Below are positions 44,894 through 53,995 of a DNA stretch of 64,000 nt, in pieces; position 1 is the stretch's first letter; each line of letters starts with the position of its first letter. The stretch is from NCBI RefSeq assembly GCF_042686175.1, contig NZ_JBHUOR010000044.1:1-64000 (forward strand). The letters run 5' to 3'. The notes beneath the pieces are model-generated. The model worked only from the letters and a program-made list of their open reading frames with translations, had not been told where the DNA came from and did no database searches. The position numbers and the translations under genes were made by a program. This stretch comes from Kurthia populi. GTDB lineage: Bacteria > Bacillota > Bacilli > Bacillales_A > Planococcaceae.

Positions 44894-44927
44894 AAAAAAA
44901 CACTTCCTATATGGAGTTGTTTTTTTA
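44894..44927 (+). terminator. Terminator after the FrnE-like gene
   Basis: AAAAAACaCTtCC-tata-tGGaGtTGTTTTTTT hairpin right after the stop codon. Confidence 0.75.
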
Positions 44928-45120
44928 TTAGGTAACATGTGATGAAGAACTGATTCATGCTAAAGCCTCCTCGCTCGTAAGCTCGCTACTCGTTGTAGCA
45001 TCTTTTTCCGGTATGCCACTCGCATGAACTTTATCAAAATCCACGTATTAGATAGTAGTTGAACGGTTTGCACTTTAAGTTAAATTTCATGTCCGTTCAA
45101 ACGCTCTTTTCATTAACACA

Positions 45121-45150
45121 AAAAGCCCTCGACCGAAGTCGAGGGCTTTT
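45121..45150 (-). terminator. pdh operon terminator
   Basis: AAAAGCCCTCGAC-cgaa-GTCGAGGGCTTTT, a strong perfect stem 12 bp past the pdhD stop. Confidence 0.95.
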
Positions 45151-45162
45151 ACTTAATTAAAA

Positions 45163-46578
45163 TTATTTTTTACCTAAGATATGGATTGGGTTACCAAGTG
45201 CTACTTCTGCAGCTTCCATAGTGATTTCACCTAAAGTTGGGTGAGCGTGGATTGTCATCGCGATATCTTCTAACGTCATGCCGCCTTCAATAGCAGTTGC
45301 CATTTCAGCGATCATATCAGAAGCACCAACACCAACGATTTGAGCACCGATTAATAAGCCATCTTCTTTACGACCTACTAATTTTACGAAGCCTTCCGTT
45401 TCGTTAAGTGCTAACGCACGACCGTTTGCGCCGAATGGGAATTTACCTGTTACAACTTCGAAGCCTTCAGCTTTCGCTTCTTCTTCGTTTAAGCCAACAG
45501 TTGCCATTTCTGGATCTGTGAAGCAAACAGCAGGAATTGCTAAGTAATCTACGATTGATGTTTCGCCAGCGATTGCTTCAGCAGCAACTTTACCTTCGTA
45601 AGATGCTTTGTGAGCTAATTGTAAGCCAGGTACGATATCACCGATAGCATAAATGTTTGGTACTGATGTACGACCTTGGTTATCAACTTTTAATAAACCG
45701 CGTTCGCCGAATTCGATACCCGCTTCTTCAAGACCCATTTCGTCAGTGTTTGGACGACGACCTACAGTTACTAATACGTAATCAGCTTCAACAGATTTTG
45801 CTTCGCCGTTTACTTCGTAGTTTACTGTAACGCCAGTTTCTGTTTCTTCAACGCCTTGTGCAAGAGCGCCAACTTCAACAGTAACACCTTTCTTTTTAAG
45901 GCCTTTTTTCACGATTTGAGTCATCGCTTTTTCGAAACCAGCTAAGATGTCTTTGCCGCCTTCAAGGATTGTTACTTCAGAACCTAGGTTAGCGTATGCT
46001 GAACCAAGCTCAGTACCGATGTAACCACCACCGATTACTACTAGTTTACCTGGTAGTTCAGTAAGGTTAAGAGCACCTGTAGAGTTAAGAACACGTTTAG
46101 AGAATTTGAACGTTGGGATTTCAACTGGACGTGAACCTGTAGCAAGGATTAAGTTTTTGAAGTTATAGTGTTGTGAACCAGTTTCAGTTGCAACTGTTAA
46201 TGAGTTAGCAGAGTTTAAGTAAGCTTCACCCATAACTACTTCGATACCGTTACCTTTTAATAAACCAGACACACCGCCTGTTAATTTCTTAACAACGCTT
46301 TCTTTGAATGCTTGTGCTTTAGCGAAGTCAAGTTGTACTTCTGGCACGACAACACCCATGTCTGCTGATTCTTTAGCATGTACATAGCGGTGACCTACAG
46401 AGATCATTGCTTTAGATGGGATACAACCTACGTTTAAGCAAACGCCACCTACATATTCTTTTTCAATAACTGTTACTTTTTGTCCTAGTTGTGCTGCGCG
46501 AATCGCTGCAACATACCCACCAGGGCCTGCACCAATTACAATTGTGTCTGTTTCGATTGGGAAATCTCCTACTACCAT
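45163..46578 (-). CDS. pdhD: Dihydrolipoyl dehydrogenase (E3)
   Basis: FAD flavoenzyme that reoxidises dihydrolipoamide and reduces NAD+ for the pyruvate dehydrogenase complex. The N-terminal FAD motif is IVIGAGPGGYVAAIRAAQLG. The redox disulfide is in GGVCLNVGCIPSKAM. The NAD motif is VIGGGYIGTELGSAYANLG, and the C-terminal catalytic His/Glu lie in HAHPTLGE. Length is 471 aa. It is last of pdhABCD, 5 bp after pdhC. Confidence 0.97.
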   Translation of the reverse strand: MVVGDFPIETDTIVIGAGPGGYVAAIRAAQLGQKVTVIEKEYVGGVCLNVGCIPSKAMISVGHRYVHAKESADMGVVVPEVQLDFAKAQAFKESVVKKLTGGVSGLLKGNGIEVVMGEAYLNSANSLTVATETGSQHYNFKNLILATGSRPVEIPTFKFSKRVLNSTGALNLTELPGKLVVIGGGYIGTELGSAYANLGSEVTILEGGKDILAGFEKAMTQIVKKGLKKKGVTVEVGALAQGVEETETGVTVNYEVNGEAKSVEADYVLVTVGRRPNTDEMGLEEAGIEFGERGLLKVDNQGRTSVPNIYAIGDIVPGLQLAHKASYEGKVAAEAIAGETSIVDYLAIPAVCFTDPEMATVGLNEEEAKAEGFEVVTGKFPFGANGRALALNETEGFVKLVGRKEDGLLIGAQIVGVGASDMIAEMATAIEGGMTLEDIAMTIHAHPTLGEITMEAAEVALGNPIHILGKK

Positions 46579-46583
46579 TTGTT

Positions 46584-47927
46584 TTACGCCTCCATTAATA
46601 ATAATTCAGGATCGCTCAATAAGCGTTTGATTAGATTCATAGCATTTTGAGCTGTAACCCCGTCAATCATGCGATGATCGAAGCTCAATGATAATGCTAA
46701 CACAGGTGCTGCGACAATTTCACCATCTTTGATAACTGGTTTTTCCGCAATGCGGCCAACACCAAGAATAGCAACTTCGGGATGGTTGATTACCGGAGTA
46801 AACCATTGACCACCTGCAGAACCGATATTAGAAATTGAGCATGATGCACCTTTCATCTCATTCGATGCTAGTTTACCATTTCTCGCTTTGTCTGCCAATT
46901 CGTTAATTTCATTTGAAATGGCGAAAACAGATTTGCGATCCGCATTTTTTACGACCGGAACGAGTAAGCCACGCTCTGTGTCTGCTGCGATACCTATATT
47001 ATAATAATGTTTCGTAATAATTTCCTCTGTTTCGTCATCAAACGAGCAATTTAATGCCGGGAATTCGCGTAAAGCGCTCACAAGGGCTTTAACTACATAA
47101 GGAAGGTATGTTAACTTAATTCCTTTTTCTGCCGCTACTGCTTTAAATTTCTTACGGTGTGCAACAAGTTCTGTCACATCGACTTCATCCATTAATGTTA
47201 CATGCGGTGCTGTATGTTTTGAGTTAACCATTGCTTTTGCGATAACGCGACGCATCGCTGAAATTTTCTCGCGTGTTTCTGGGAATTCACCTTCTGAAAC
47301 AACTGGTGCTTGTTTTGTTTCAGTAGCTGGTGCTTCGGTTGTTACTGCTTCTTCAGCTGGTGCTTCGGCTGCTTGTTGACCACCATTTTTAAATGCTTCG
47401 ATATCTTCTTTTAACACGCGACCGTTTTTGCCAGAGCCTGTTACTTGTGTGATATCAACGTCGTTTTGACACGCAAATTTACGAACAGAAGGCATTGCGA
47501 TAACGCGGTTTGTGCCAGCAGGTTTTACAGTTTCTGCTTCAGATGCTTCTTTAGAAACTTCTTTCTTCGGTGCTTCTTCTTTTGGCGCTTCTTCTGTTTT
47601 TGGTGCTGCTTGTTCAGCTGATTGTTGAACTTGCTCTTCCGTTGCTTCCTCGTCATCTTTATGACCGTGAAGCTCTAAATCTTCATATCCTGGTGCGTCA
47701 ATTTCAAGTAAAATCGTACCTACTGTTGTTAGTGTACCTTCTTCTACAAGAACTTTTTCGATTGTACCTTCTACTGGAGATGGGATTTCTACGACTGCCT
47801 TGTCGTTTTGTACTTCGGCTAAGATTGTATCCTCTTCAATTTTGTCTCCTGGTTTAACGAACCATTTAACGATTTCTCCCTCGTGAATACCTTCACCGAT
47901 GTCTGGCAAGCGGAATTTATATGACAT
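46584..47927 (-). CDS. pdhC: Dihydrolipoamide acetyltransferase (E2)
   Basis: Core of the pyruvate dehydrogenase complex, carrying lipoate and making acetyl-CoA. One N-terminal lipoyl domain (about 1-78) has the lipoylated Lys in QNDKAVVEI. An Ala/Glu/Pro-rich linker (about 82-130) leads to the peripheral subunit-binding domain (MPSVRKFACQNDVDITQVTG). A second Ala-rich linker precedes the catalytic domain with SFDHRMIDGVTAQNAM (catalytic His/Asp). Length is 447 aa. The ATG at 47927 follows GGAGGG; a TTG two codons earlier is less likely. Confidence 0.97.
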   Translation of the reverse strand: MSYKFRLPDIGEGIHEGEIVKWFVKPGDKIEEDTILAEVQNDKAVVEIPSPVEGTIEKVLVEEGTLTTVGTILLEIDAPGYEDLELHGHKDDEEATEEQVQQSAEQAAPKTEEAPKEEAPKKEVSKEASEAETVKPAGTNRVIAMPSVRKFACQNDVDITQVTGSGKNGRVLKEDIEAFKNGGQQAAEAPAEEAVTTEAPATETKQAPVVSEGEFPETREKISAMRRVIAKAMVNSKHTAPHVTLMDEVDVTELVAHRKKFKAVAAEKGIKLTYLPYVVKALVSALREFPALNCSFDDETEEIITKHYYNIGIAADTERGLLVPVVKNADRKSVFAISNEINELADKARNGKLASNEMKGASCSISNIGSAGGQWFTPVINHPEVAILGVGRIAEKPVIKDGEIVAAPVLALSLSFDHRMIDGVTAQNAMNLIKRLLSDPELLLMEA

Positions 47928-48027
47928 GTGCAATTCACCCTCCTAATATCTATTTTCAAAAAACGTTTATTTTCATGATAATAGAGAAGCATTTACACAA
48001 TTTGCGCAAATGCTCTCTTTAATTTTA

Positions 48028-48941
48028 TTAGAATTCTAAAACTTTTTTAGCTGTAGCTAACACATCTTTGTAGTTTGGTAACCAAACTGACTCAGCTTGT
48101 GGGAATGGATAGATTGTGTCAGGTGCTGCGACACGTAGTACAGGTGCTTCTAATGAAAGAATGGCACGTTCGTTAATTTCAGCAATTACTTGTGCTGCGA
48201 CACCTGCTTGTTTTTGTGCTTCTTGTACAACGATTGCGCGGTTTGTTTTTTCAACAGATGCCACGATTGTTTCAATATCAAGTGGTTGAATCGTACGTAA
48301 GTCGATTACTTCCACTGAGTGACCTTCTTTTTCTAACTCTTCTGCCGCTTTTAATGATTCGTGAACCATTGCGCCGTAAGTGATGATTGAAAGGTCTGTA
48401 CCTTCACGTTTCACATCTGCTTTACCAAGCTCGATTGTGTATGATTCTTCCGGAACTTCTTCACGGAATGAACGGTATAATTTTAAATGCTCTAAAAATA
48501 CAACAGGGTCATTGTCGCGAATTGAAGCGATTAATAAACCTTTTGCATCGTATGGTGTTGAGGGTACAACTACTTTAATACCTGGTTGTTGTGCAATTAA
48601 ACCTTCTAAACTATCTGAGTGCATTTCTGGTGTATGCACGCCGCCACCGAATGGCGAACGGATTGTTACAGGTGCGCTTAAGTTGCCACCTGAACNTGAA
48701 TTTCAGGAACAGGACGGAAGCCTTCAAGTGCTAAACCGATTGCTAAACCACCAATACCTGATTCTGCAAGTGGTGTATCGAATACGCGACCCTCGCCGAA
48801 TTCTTTTTGTAAACCTTCAGTAGCTCGGAATACACCGCCGTTTACGCCGACGTCTTCACCGAATACTAATACGTTTTCGTCGTCTTTTAACTCACAACGT
48901 AGAGCATCTGTAATTGCTTGAATCATTGTCATTTGTGCCAT
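48028..48941 (-). pseudogene. pdhB: Pyruvate dehydrogenase E1 beta, interrupted at an N
   Basis: E1 beta subunit gene split by an ambiguous base at 48696. The N-terminal 82 codons run to PVPEIQ, then the frame is lost. The rest resumes in another frame at SGGNLSAPVTIRSPFGGGVH and continues to the normal end (KVLEF). In the family about 22 residues (FFGFVYEV... to ...RYR) lie between these points. 82 + 22 + 221 gives 325 aa, the usual PdhB length, so about 64 nt look missing at the N. It sits in pdhABCD between intact pdhA and pdhC. An assembly gap is much more likely than a real defect. Confidence 0.9.
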
Positions 48942-48944
48942 CGG

Positions 48945-50060
48945 TTATTTCGACTCCTTCTCTGCGTAAATTTCATATTGTTCTTTTAAGTTAGCAGGCA
49001 TGCTGTTTTCATCATGCATGATTGAAATTAAGTCTGTTACTTTTTGTTTTGGAACACTATCTGCTTCTTTAATTGCTGCTTTGATTTGCTCTTTCGCATC
49101 TTCAATCACAGCCTCTTCTTTTGATTGATCCCATAAACCTTTTGCTTCTAGGTATTTGCGGAAACGGATGATTGGGTCTTTTTTGCCCCACTCTTCGTCT
49201 GTTTCAGAAGTACGGTAACGTGTTGGATCATCACCAGCCATTGTATGTGGACCGTAACGGTAACATACTGTTTCGATTAATGATGGGCCTTCGCCTCTTA
49301 CTGCACGGTCGCGCGCTTCTTTCGTTGCCATGTACACCGCTAATGGGTCCATACCGTCAACTTGGATGCTTGGAATACCAGCTGCAATCCCTTTTTGCGC
49401 TAATGTTTTCGCACCTGTTTGTAAATGACGAGGTGTTGAAATCGCAAATTGGTTGTTTTGGATAATGAATACAGCAGGTGATTTGAATGCACTTGCAAAG
49501 TTAATACCTTCGTAGAAGTCCCCTTGTGAAGAACCGCCATCGCCTGTGTATGTTACAGCAACTGCTTCTTTACCACGTTTTTGTAAACCTAATGCCACAC
49601 CAGCAGTTTGTACATATTGTGCACCGATAATGATTTGTGGTGATAATACGTTTACGCCCTCAGGTGATTGACCGCCCGCAAAGTGACCGCGTGACCATAA
49701 GAATGCTTGTGATAACGGAACACCATGCCAAACGATTTGTGGTACGTCACGGTAGCCTGGTAAAATCCAGTCCGCTTTCTCTAATGCGTAGTGAGAAGCG
49801 ATTTGTGATGCTTCTTGACCTGCTGTTGGTGCGTAGAATCCTAGGCGACCTTGGCGGTTTAATGAGATTGAGCGTTGGTCTAAAATACGCGTGAAGACCA
49901 TACGGCGCATTAATTCGACTAATTTTTCATCTGATAGTTGTGGATCTAAATCCGGACTAACGATTTCCCCTTCTTCGTTCAAAATTTGAACCATTTCAAA
50001 CTTTTCTTCGATTTCTTGTAAGTTTTTTACGGCATCGAAAATTGATTTGTTTGCTGACAT
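48945..50060 (-). CDS. pdhA: Pyruvate dehydrogenase E1 alpha
   Basis: Thiamine diphosphate-dependent decarboxylase subunit of 371 aa, partner of PdhB. The TPP/Mg motif GDGGSSQGDFYEGINFA lies near residue 170, and the phosphorylation-loop-like YRYGPHTMAGDDPTRYR is present. RQGRLGFYAPTAGQEASQIAS is typical of Gram-positive PdhA. It is the first gene of the operon, 3 bp before pdhB. GGAG lies upstream of the ATG. Confidence 0.97.
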   Translation of the reverse strand: MSANKSIFDAVKNLQEIEEKFEMVQILNEEGEIVSPDLDPQLSDEKLVELMRRMVFTRILDQRSISLNRQGRLGFYAPTAGQEASQIASHYALEKADWILPGYRDVPQIVWHGVPLSQAFLWSRGHFAGGQSPEGVNVLSPQIIIGAQYVQTAGVALGLQKRGKEAVAVTYTGDGGSSQGDFYEGINFASAFKSPAVFIIQNNQFAISTPRHLQTGAKTLAQKGIAAGIPSIQVDGMDPLAVYMATKEARDRAVRGEGPSLIETVCYRYGPHTMAGDDPTRYRTSETDEEWGKKDPIIRFRKYLEAKGLWDQSKEEAVIEDAKEQIKAAIKEADSVPKQKVTDLISIMHDENSMPANLKEQYEIYAEKESK

Positions 50061-50384
50061 TCTCTCACATCTCCTTTGAAACTGTATTATATTTAATGTT
50101 GTTTTTTATTAGTACAACTAATTCATGAACTTAGTATACATAATAGAATTTCGTTCGTCAATCATATAGTTAGCTTGATTTTTAAACTTTTTTCTTACTA
50201 CACCATTAAAAAATCATCTGTACTGTATTACATTAATTTATAACACTGTACTATATCAGGGTCATTTTTTGTCCCAAAAATGGTAATACAGCATTAGTAC
50301 ACATTTCACGAAGCTTCCGTTATTGCACGATACGCTTAGTCATGTATACTAAAAACATAGCGAAACGAAAGGAAGAACTGAACG
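50061..50384. other. 324-bp divergent promoter region of pdhA and def
   Basis: No gene seen. The stretch is AT-rich and must hold the promoters of both operons. A 9-bp inverted pair CTGTATTAC (50223-50231) and GTAATACAG (50283-50291) lies in the middle; it could be an operator, but I cannot assign a regulator. Confidence 0.6.
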
Positions 50385-50936
50385 ATGATTTTAATGAAAG
50401 ACATTATTCGCGAAGGTCACCCGACTTTACGTGAAAAAGCTACAGAATTAGCATTCCCTCTTACAAACGACGAAAAACAATTAGGCGAAGACTTATTACA
50501 ATTCCTTATTAATAGTCAGGACCCTGAATTAATGGAAAAATACGATTTACGCTCGGGTATCGGCATTGCCGCCCCACAAGTAAATGTTAGTAAACGTATT
50601 TTTGCACTTCACCTACCAGATGATAAAGGTAACTTAATTAGCATGGTTGTTGTAAATCCAAAAATCGTTAGTCATTCAGTGGAAAAAGCGTATTTACCAA
50701 CTGGTGAAGGCTGTCTATCTGTTGACCGCGAAGTACCAGGGTATGTACCTCGCCCACAACGTATTACGGCGAAATTTTTTGATTTAGATGGTAATGAACA
50801 TAAAATGCGTCTTAAAAATTTACCAGCGATCGCATTCCAGCACGAATTAGATCACTTAAATGGTGTGATGTTCTATGACCATATCAACAAAGAAAATCCA
50901 TTCTTTGAAGCACAAGATTCACATCCACTTGATTAA
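50385..50936 (+). CDS. def: Peptide deformylase
   Basis: Metalloenzyme that removes the formyl group from nascent proteins. The three family motifs are GIGIAAPQ (near residue 58), EGCLS (Cys metal ligand) and QHELDHLNG (His ligands and catalytic Glu). Length is 183 aa, the Gram-positive type 2 size of the Bacillus def-B (YkrB) kind. AAGGAAG precedes the ATG. A bidirectional terminator follows. Confidence 0.96.
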   Translation: MILMKDIIREGHPTLREKATELAFPLTNDEKQLGEDLLQFLINSQDPELMEKYDLRSGIGIAAPQVNVSKRIFALHLPDDKGNLISMVVVNPKIVSHSVEKAYLPTGEGCLSVDREVPGYVPRPQRITAKFFDLDGNEHKMRLKNLPAIAFQHELDHLNGVMFYDHINKENPFFEAQDSHPLD

Positions 50937-50949
50937 GTTTTATCTATAT

Positions 50950-50987
50950 AAAAGGAGGACACCTACAATAGGCGTCCTCCTTTTTTT
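50950..50987. terminator. def / HAD gene terminator
   Basis: AAAGGAGGACaCC pairs with GGcGTCCTCCTTT and runs into a T-run. It lies between convergent genes, so it serves both. Confidence 0.9.
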
Positions 50988-51765
50988 AAATTAACCCAAT
51001 TTTTTTCATCGCTTTTGATAAGCCATCATGGTCGACATGGTCCGTCACAAATGTCGCGGCGCGCTTTGCTTCGTCTACACCGTTGCCCATCGCCACACTA
51101 ATGCCACGCTCTGAAAAGGCCTCAAGCATTTCTTTATCATTTAAGCCGTCACCAAAAACGACGACATCTTTTGCTTCAAAATCCGTATGTTTTAAAAACT
51201 GCTCAATGCCATACGCCTTTGAAACGCCTTTATTAATAACATCTAATGAATATTCGTGCCAGCGGATAAAATGCAGCTCAGGAAACGCCTTACGATAATC
51301 TGCTTCAACCGCCGCATCACCGTAAAGTAAAATTTGATAAATTGGTTTTAGGCTATACGCTTTTGGCGCTACAGTCGGCATCGGATAAAATAATGAGTCC
51401 ATGCTAACTTGTACTTCATGCGTATTAATAGTAGAAGACATTTTTTCGTCGTCTAAAAAGACAAGCGGACTATCTTCTTTATACGCCATGTCCACCATGC
51501 GCTCCATCGTTTCAAGCGGCAGTGGACTTCCTGAAATTAATTTTCCTTTGTATACAACATACTGTCCATTAAAACTCACATACGAATCTACAGCGAGCTC
51601 TTTCGCTACTTCTTCTAAAAAGTAAGGTGAGCGACCCGTTGCAATCGCCACCTCATGACCATTCGCACGTGCTGCATCAATTGCTTCACGCGTTGCTTGT
51701 GGTAGCTCCTTGTTTGAATTGTATAGTGTTCCGTCGATATCAAAAAATAAAATTTTCTTTTCCAT
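50986..51765 (-). CDS. Cof-type HAD phosphatase (YkrA-like)
   Basis: HAD-superfamily hydrolase of 259 aa. Motif I is FFDIDGTLYNS at the N-terminus, motif II AIATGRSPYF, motif III the Lys in INKGVSKAYGI and motif IV VVFGDGLNDKEML. The C2-type cap places it in the Cof family, usually sugar-phosphate or nucleotide phosphatases. The substrate is unknown. In Bacillus subtilis ykrA sits beside def and rpoY, as here. Confidence 0.93.
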   Translation of the reverse strand: MEKKILFFDIDGTLYNSNKELPQATREAIDAARANGHEVAIATGRSPYFLEEVAKELAVDSYVSFNGQYVVYKGKLISGSPLPLETMERMVDMAYKEDSPLVFLDDEKMSSTINTHEVQVSMDSLFYPMPTVAPKAYSLKPIYQILLYGDAAVEADYRKAFPELHFIRWHEYSLDVINKGVSKAYGIEQFLKHTDFEAKDVVVFGDGLNDKEMLEAFSERGISVAMGNGVDEAKRAATFVTDHVDHDGLSKAMKKIGLI

Positions 51766-51831
51766 CTGGCACGCTCCTTCTATGTCGATATGCTCTTTAC
51801 ATCAAAAAAATTTTTCTGTAAAATATTTTAC

Positions 51832-51915
51832 TGAATTATTAGCACAAAATGGCTAATAAAATTGAGCAAACGTTTCATGCGCCCTGGCCATTTTTATGGA
51901 GGGCTTTTCTTTATT
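51832..51915 (+). other. Structured leader region before rpoY
   Basis: Two hairpins lie upstream of rpoY: ATTAGC...GCTAAT (51837-51857) and GCCCT...AGGGC (from about 51880) followed by TTTTCTTT. The second looks like a terminator and could be an attenuator for rpoY-rnjA. I compared it with known riboswitch signatures (preQ1, purine, SAM) and saw no match. Confidence 0.4.
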
Positions 51916-51985
51916 TTAAAGGACTAACATGATAATATAAAGGAAATGCAATTATTTTGAACGTATTAAAGGAGACAATAACACA

Positions 51986-52198
51986 ATGATTTACAAAGTT
52001 TATTACCAAGAAAACAAGCTTGAGGTACCAGTTCGCGAAAATACTAAAAGCCTATATCTTGAAGCGGTTGACGTGCGTGAAGTACGTGAAAAACTTCAAG
52101 ATCGTAACTACAACATCGAATTAATTCAATTGCTTGAAGGTAACTACCTAGAATATGAACAAGCAAGTGAAAACTACCGTTTGGAGAAATTTGACTAG
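51986..52198 (+). CDS. rpoY: RNA polymerase epsilon subunit RpoY (YkzG)
   Basis: Small accessory subunit of Firmicute RNA polymerase, 70 aa. IYKVYYQENKLEVPVRENT and YLEAVDVREVRE match the DUF1447/RpoY family. GGAGA precedes the ATG. Its stop TAG is directly followed by the rnjA ATG with no gap, so the two are translated together, the standard Bacillus arrangement. Confidence 0.95.
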   Translation: MIYKVYYQENKLEVPVRENTKSLYLEAVDVREVREKLQDRNYNIELIQLLEGNYLEYEQASENYRLEKFD

Positions 52199-53866
52199 AT
52201 GAAATTTGTCAAAAACGACCAAACTGCTGTTTTCGCACTCGGCGGACTGGGCGAAATCGGCAAAAATACGTATGCAATTCAATTCCAAGATGAAATTATC
52301 TTAATTGATGCAGGAATTAAATTCCCGGAAGATGATCTTCTAGGAATCGATTATGTAATCCCTGATTACACGTATCTAAAACGCAATGTAGACAAAATCA
52401 AAGGTTTATTCGTAACACATGGCCACGAAGATCACATCGGTGGTATTCCTTATTTATTACGCCAAATTAACATTCCTGTTTATGGTGGTAAATTAGCACT
52501 TGGTCTTTTACGTAACAAACTTGACGAGCATGGTCTACTACGCACAACAAAATTAATTGAAGTGGCAGAGGAAGATGTGATTAAATTCCGTAAAACATCG
52601 GTTAGCTTCTTCCGCACAACGCACAGTATTCCAGACGCATTAGGTGTTGTTGTTAAAACACCGCCTGGTAATATTGTGCATACAGGTGACTTCAAGTTTG
52701 ACTTTACGCCAGTTGGTGAACCTGCTAACTTAACAAAAATGGCTGAAATCGGGAAAGAAGGCGTTCTTTGCCTACTATCTGATAGTACGAATGCTGAACG
52801 TCCTGAATTCACCATGTCTGAACGTAAAGTTGGCGAGTCAATTGACGAAATCTTACGTAAAGTAGAAGGTCGTATTATCTTTGCGACATTCGCATCAAAT
52901 ATTCACCGCTTAAAACAAGTAACAGATGCTGCTGCAGCTCACGGTCGTAAAGTTGCAGTATTTGGTCGTAGTATGGACAACGCGATTACAATCGGTCGCG
53001 AACTTGGCTATATTACAGCACCAAAAGAAACATTTGTTGATGCGCAAACAATTAACCGTTTGCCAGCGAACGAAGTCATGATTTTATGTACGGGTTCGCA
53101 AGGTGAGCCAATGGCAGCACTTTCTCGTATTGCTAATGGTACGCACCGCCAAATCCAAATCCAACCAGATGATACAGTCGTATTCTCTTCTTCACCAATT
53201 CCAGGGAATACAACAAGCGTGAACAAAATCATCAACCTGCTATTCCGTGCAGGCGCTGACGTTATTCACGGTGCGATTAATAATATCCACACATCTGGTC
53301 ACGGCTCTCAACAAGAGCAAAAATTAATGCTTCGCCTAATCAAACCTAAATTCTTCATGCCAATCCATGGTGAATACCGCATGCAAAGCATGCACAAACA
53401 ATTAGGGATTGATTGTGATGTTCCTGAAGATAATATCTTCGTTATGGAAAACGGTGAAGTATTAGCATTAAGCTCAGACTCTGCACATGTTGCAGGTCGT
53501 ATTCCATCAGGTGATGTATACATCGATGGTAACGGTATCGGTGATATCGGTAACATCGTTTTACGTGACCGTCGCATTCTTTCAGAAGAAGGCTTAGTTA
53601 TCGTTGTTGTAAGCATCGATATGGAAACAAAACGCCTTGTGTCTGGTCCTGACATTATTTCACGTGGTTTCGTTTACATGCGTGAATCAGGCTCAATGAT
53701 TAATGAGGCGCAGCAAATGCTGAACCGCAACTTGCAACAATCACTGCAAGATAAATCACCACAATGGTCTGAACTTAAAAACGAAATTACGGATATCTTA
53801 ACACCGTACTTATTCGAAAAAACAAAACGTCGTCCAATGGTCTTACCGATCATCATGGAAGTCTGA
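52199..53866 (+). CDS. rnjA: Ribonuclease J1
   Basis: Dual-function 5'-exo/endoribonuclease central to mRNA decay and rRNA maturation. The beta-lactamase motif HGHEDHIGG (HxHxDH) lies near residue 74. Beta-CASP motifs follow (TGDFKFDFTP, LLSDSTNAERP, ASNIHRL, SGHGSQQEQ), then IPIHGEYRM-type PIHGEYR. Length is 555 aa, matching RNase J1. It forms an operon with rpoY. Confidence 0.97.
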   Translation: MKFVKNDQTAVFALGGLGEIGKNTYAIQFQDEIILIDAGIKFPEDDLLGIDYVIPDYTYLKRNVDKIKGLFVTHGHEDHIGGIPYLLRQINIPVYGGKLALGLLRNKLDEHGLLRTTKLIEVAEEDVIKFRKTSVSFFRTTHSIPDALGVVVKTPPGNIVHTGDFKFDFTPVGEPANLTKMAEIGKEGVLCLLSDSTNAERPEFTMSERKVGESIDEILRKVEGRIIFATFASNIHRLKQVTDAAAAHGRKVAVFGRSMDNAITIGRELGYITAPKETFVDAQTINRLPANEVMILCTGSQGEPMAALSRIANGTHRQIQIQPDDTVVFSSSPIPGNTTSVNKIINLLFRAGADVIHGAINNIHTSGHGSQQEQKLMLRLIKPKFFMPIHGEYRMQSMHKQLGIDCDVPEDNIFVMENGEVLALSSDSAHVAGRIPSGDVYIDGNGIGDIGNIVLRDRRILSEEGLVIVVVSIDMETKRLVSGPDIISRGFVYMRESGSMINEAQQMLNRNLQQSLQDKSPQWSELKNEITDILTPYLFEKTKRRPMVLPIIMEV

Positions 53867-53873
53867 TTATAAT

Positions 53874-53908
53874 AAAAAGGCTTGGAATATATATTCCAAG
53901 CCTTTTTT
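53874..53908 (+). terminator. rnjA terminator
   Basis: Perfect stem AAAAAGGCTTGGAATAT / ATATTCCAAGCCTTTTTT, 8 bp past the stop. Confidence 0.95.
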
Positions 53909-53995
53909 GTTGCGAAAAAAACTTTATAATTATTCCTTATTTTGCAAAATATATAGTCACAGATGTTTAGGTCAGTTCTTTTTTTCAGCTTCTTT

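Larger units (their letters stand above)
44893..45162. other. 270-bp gap between the FrnE-like gene and pdhD
   Basis: No gene seen. It holds a terminator for each flanking gene. In the middle lie nested inverted repeats: TTCATGC/GCATGAA, TGCTA/TAGCA, a GCTCGtaaGCTCG direct repeat and an 8-bp TTGAACGG/CCGTTCAA pair (about 45059 and 45093). Their meaning is unclear. Confidence 0.6.

Noticed and set aside
48028..48941. True frameshift pseudogene of pdhB
   Set aside because: The ambiguous base and the exact fit of ~64 missing nt to the family alignment point to an assembly gap.
50223..50291. CTGTATTAC inverted repeat as a defined operator
   Set aside because: The arms are only 9 bp and 51 bp apart in AT-rich DNA; this could arise by chance, so I mention it only in the gap entry.
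51880..51905. Catabolite-responsive element near TGAAACGTTTGC before rpoY
   Set aside because: It is one base short of the spacing required by the cre consensus.
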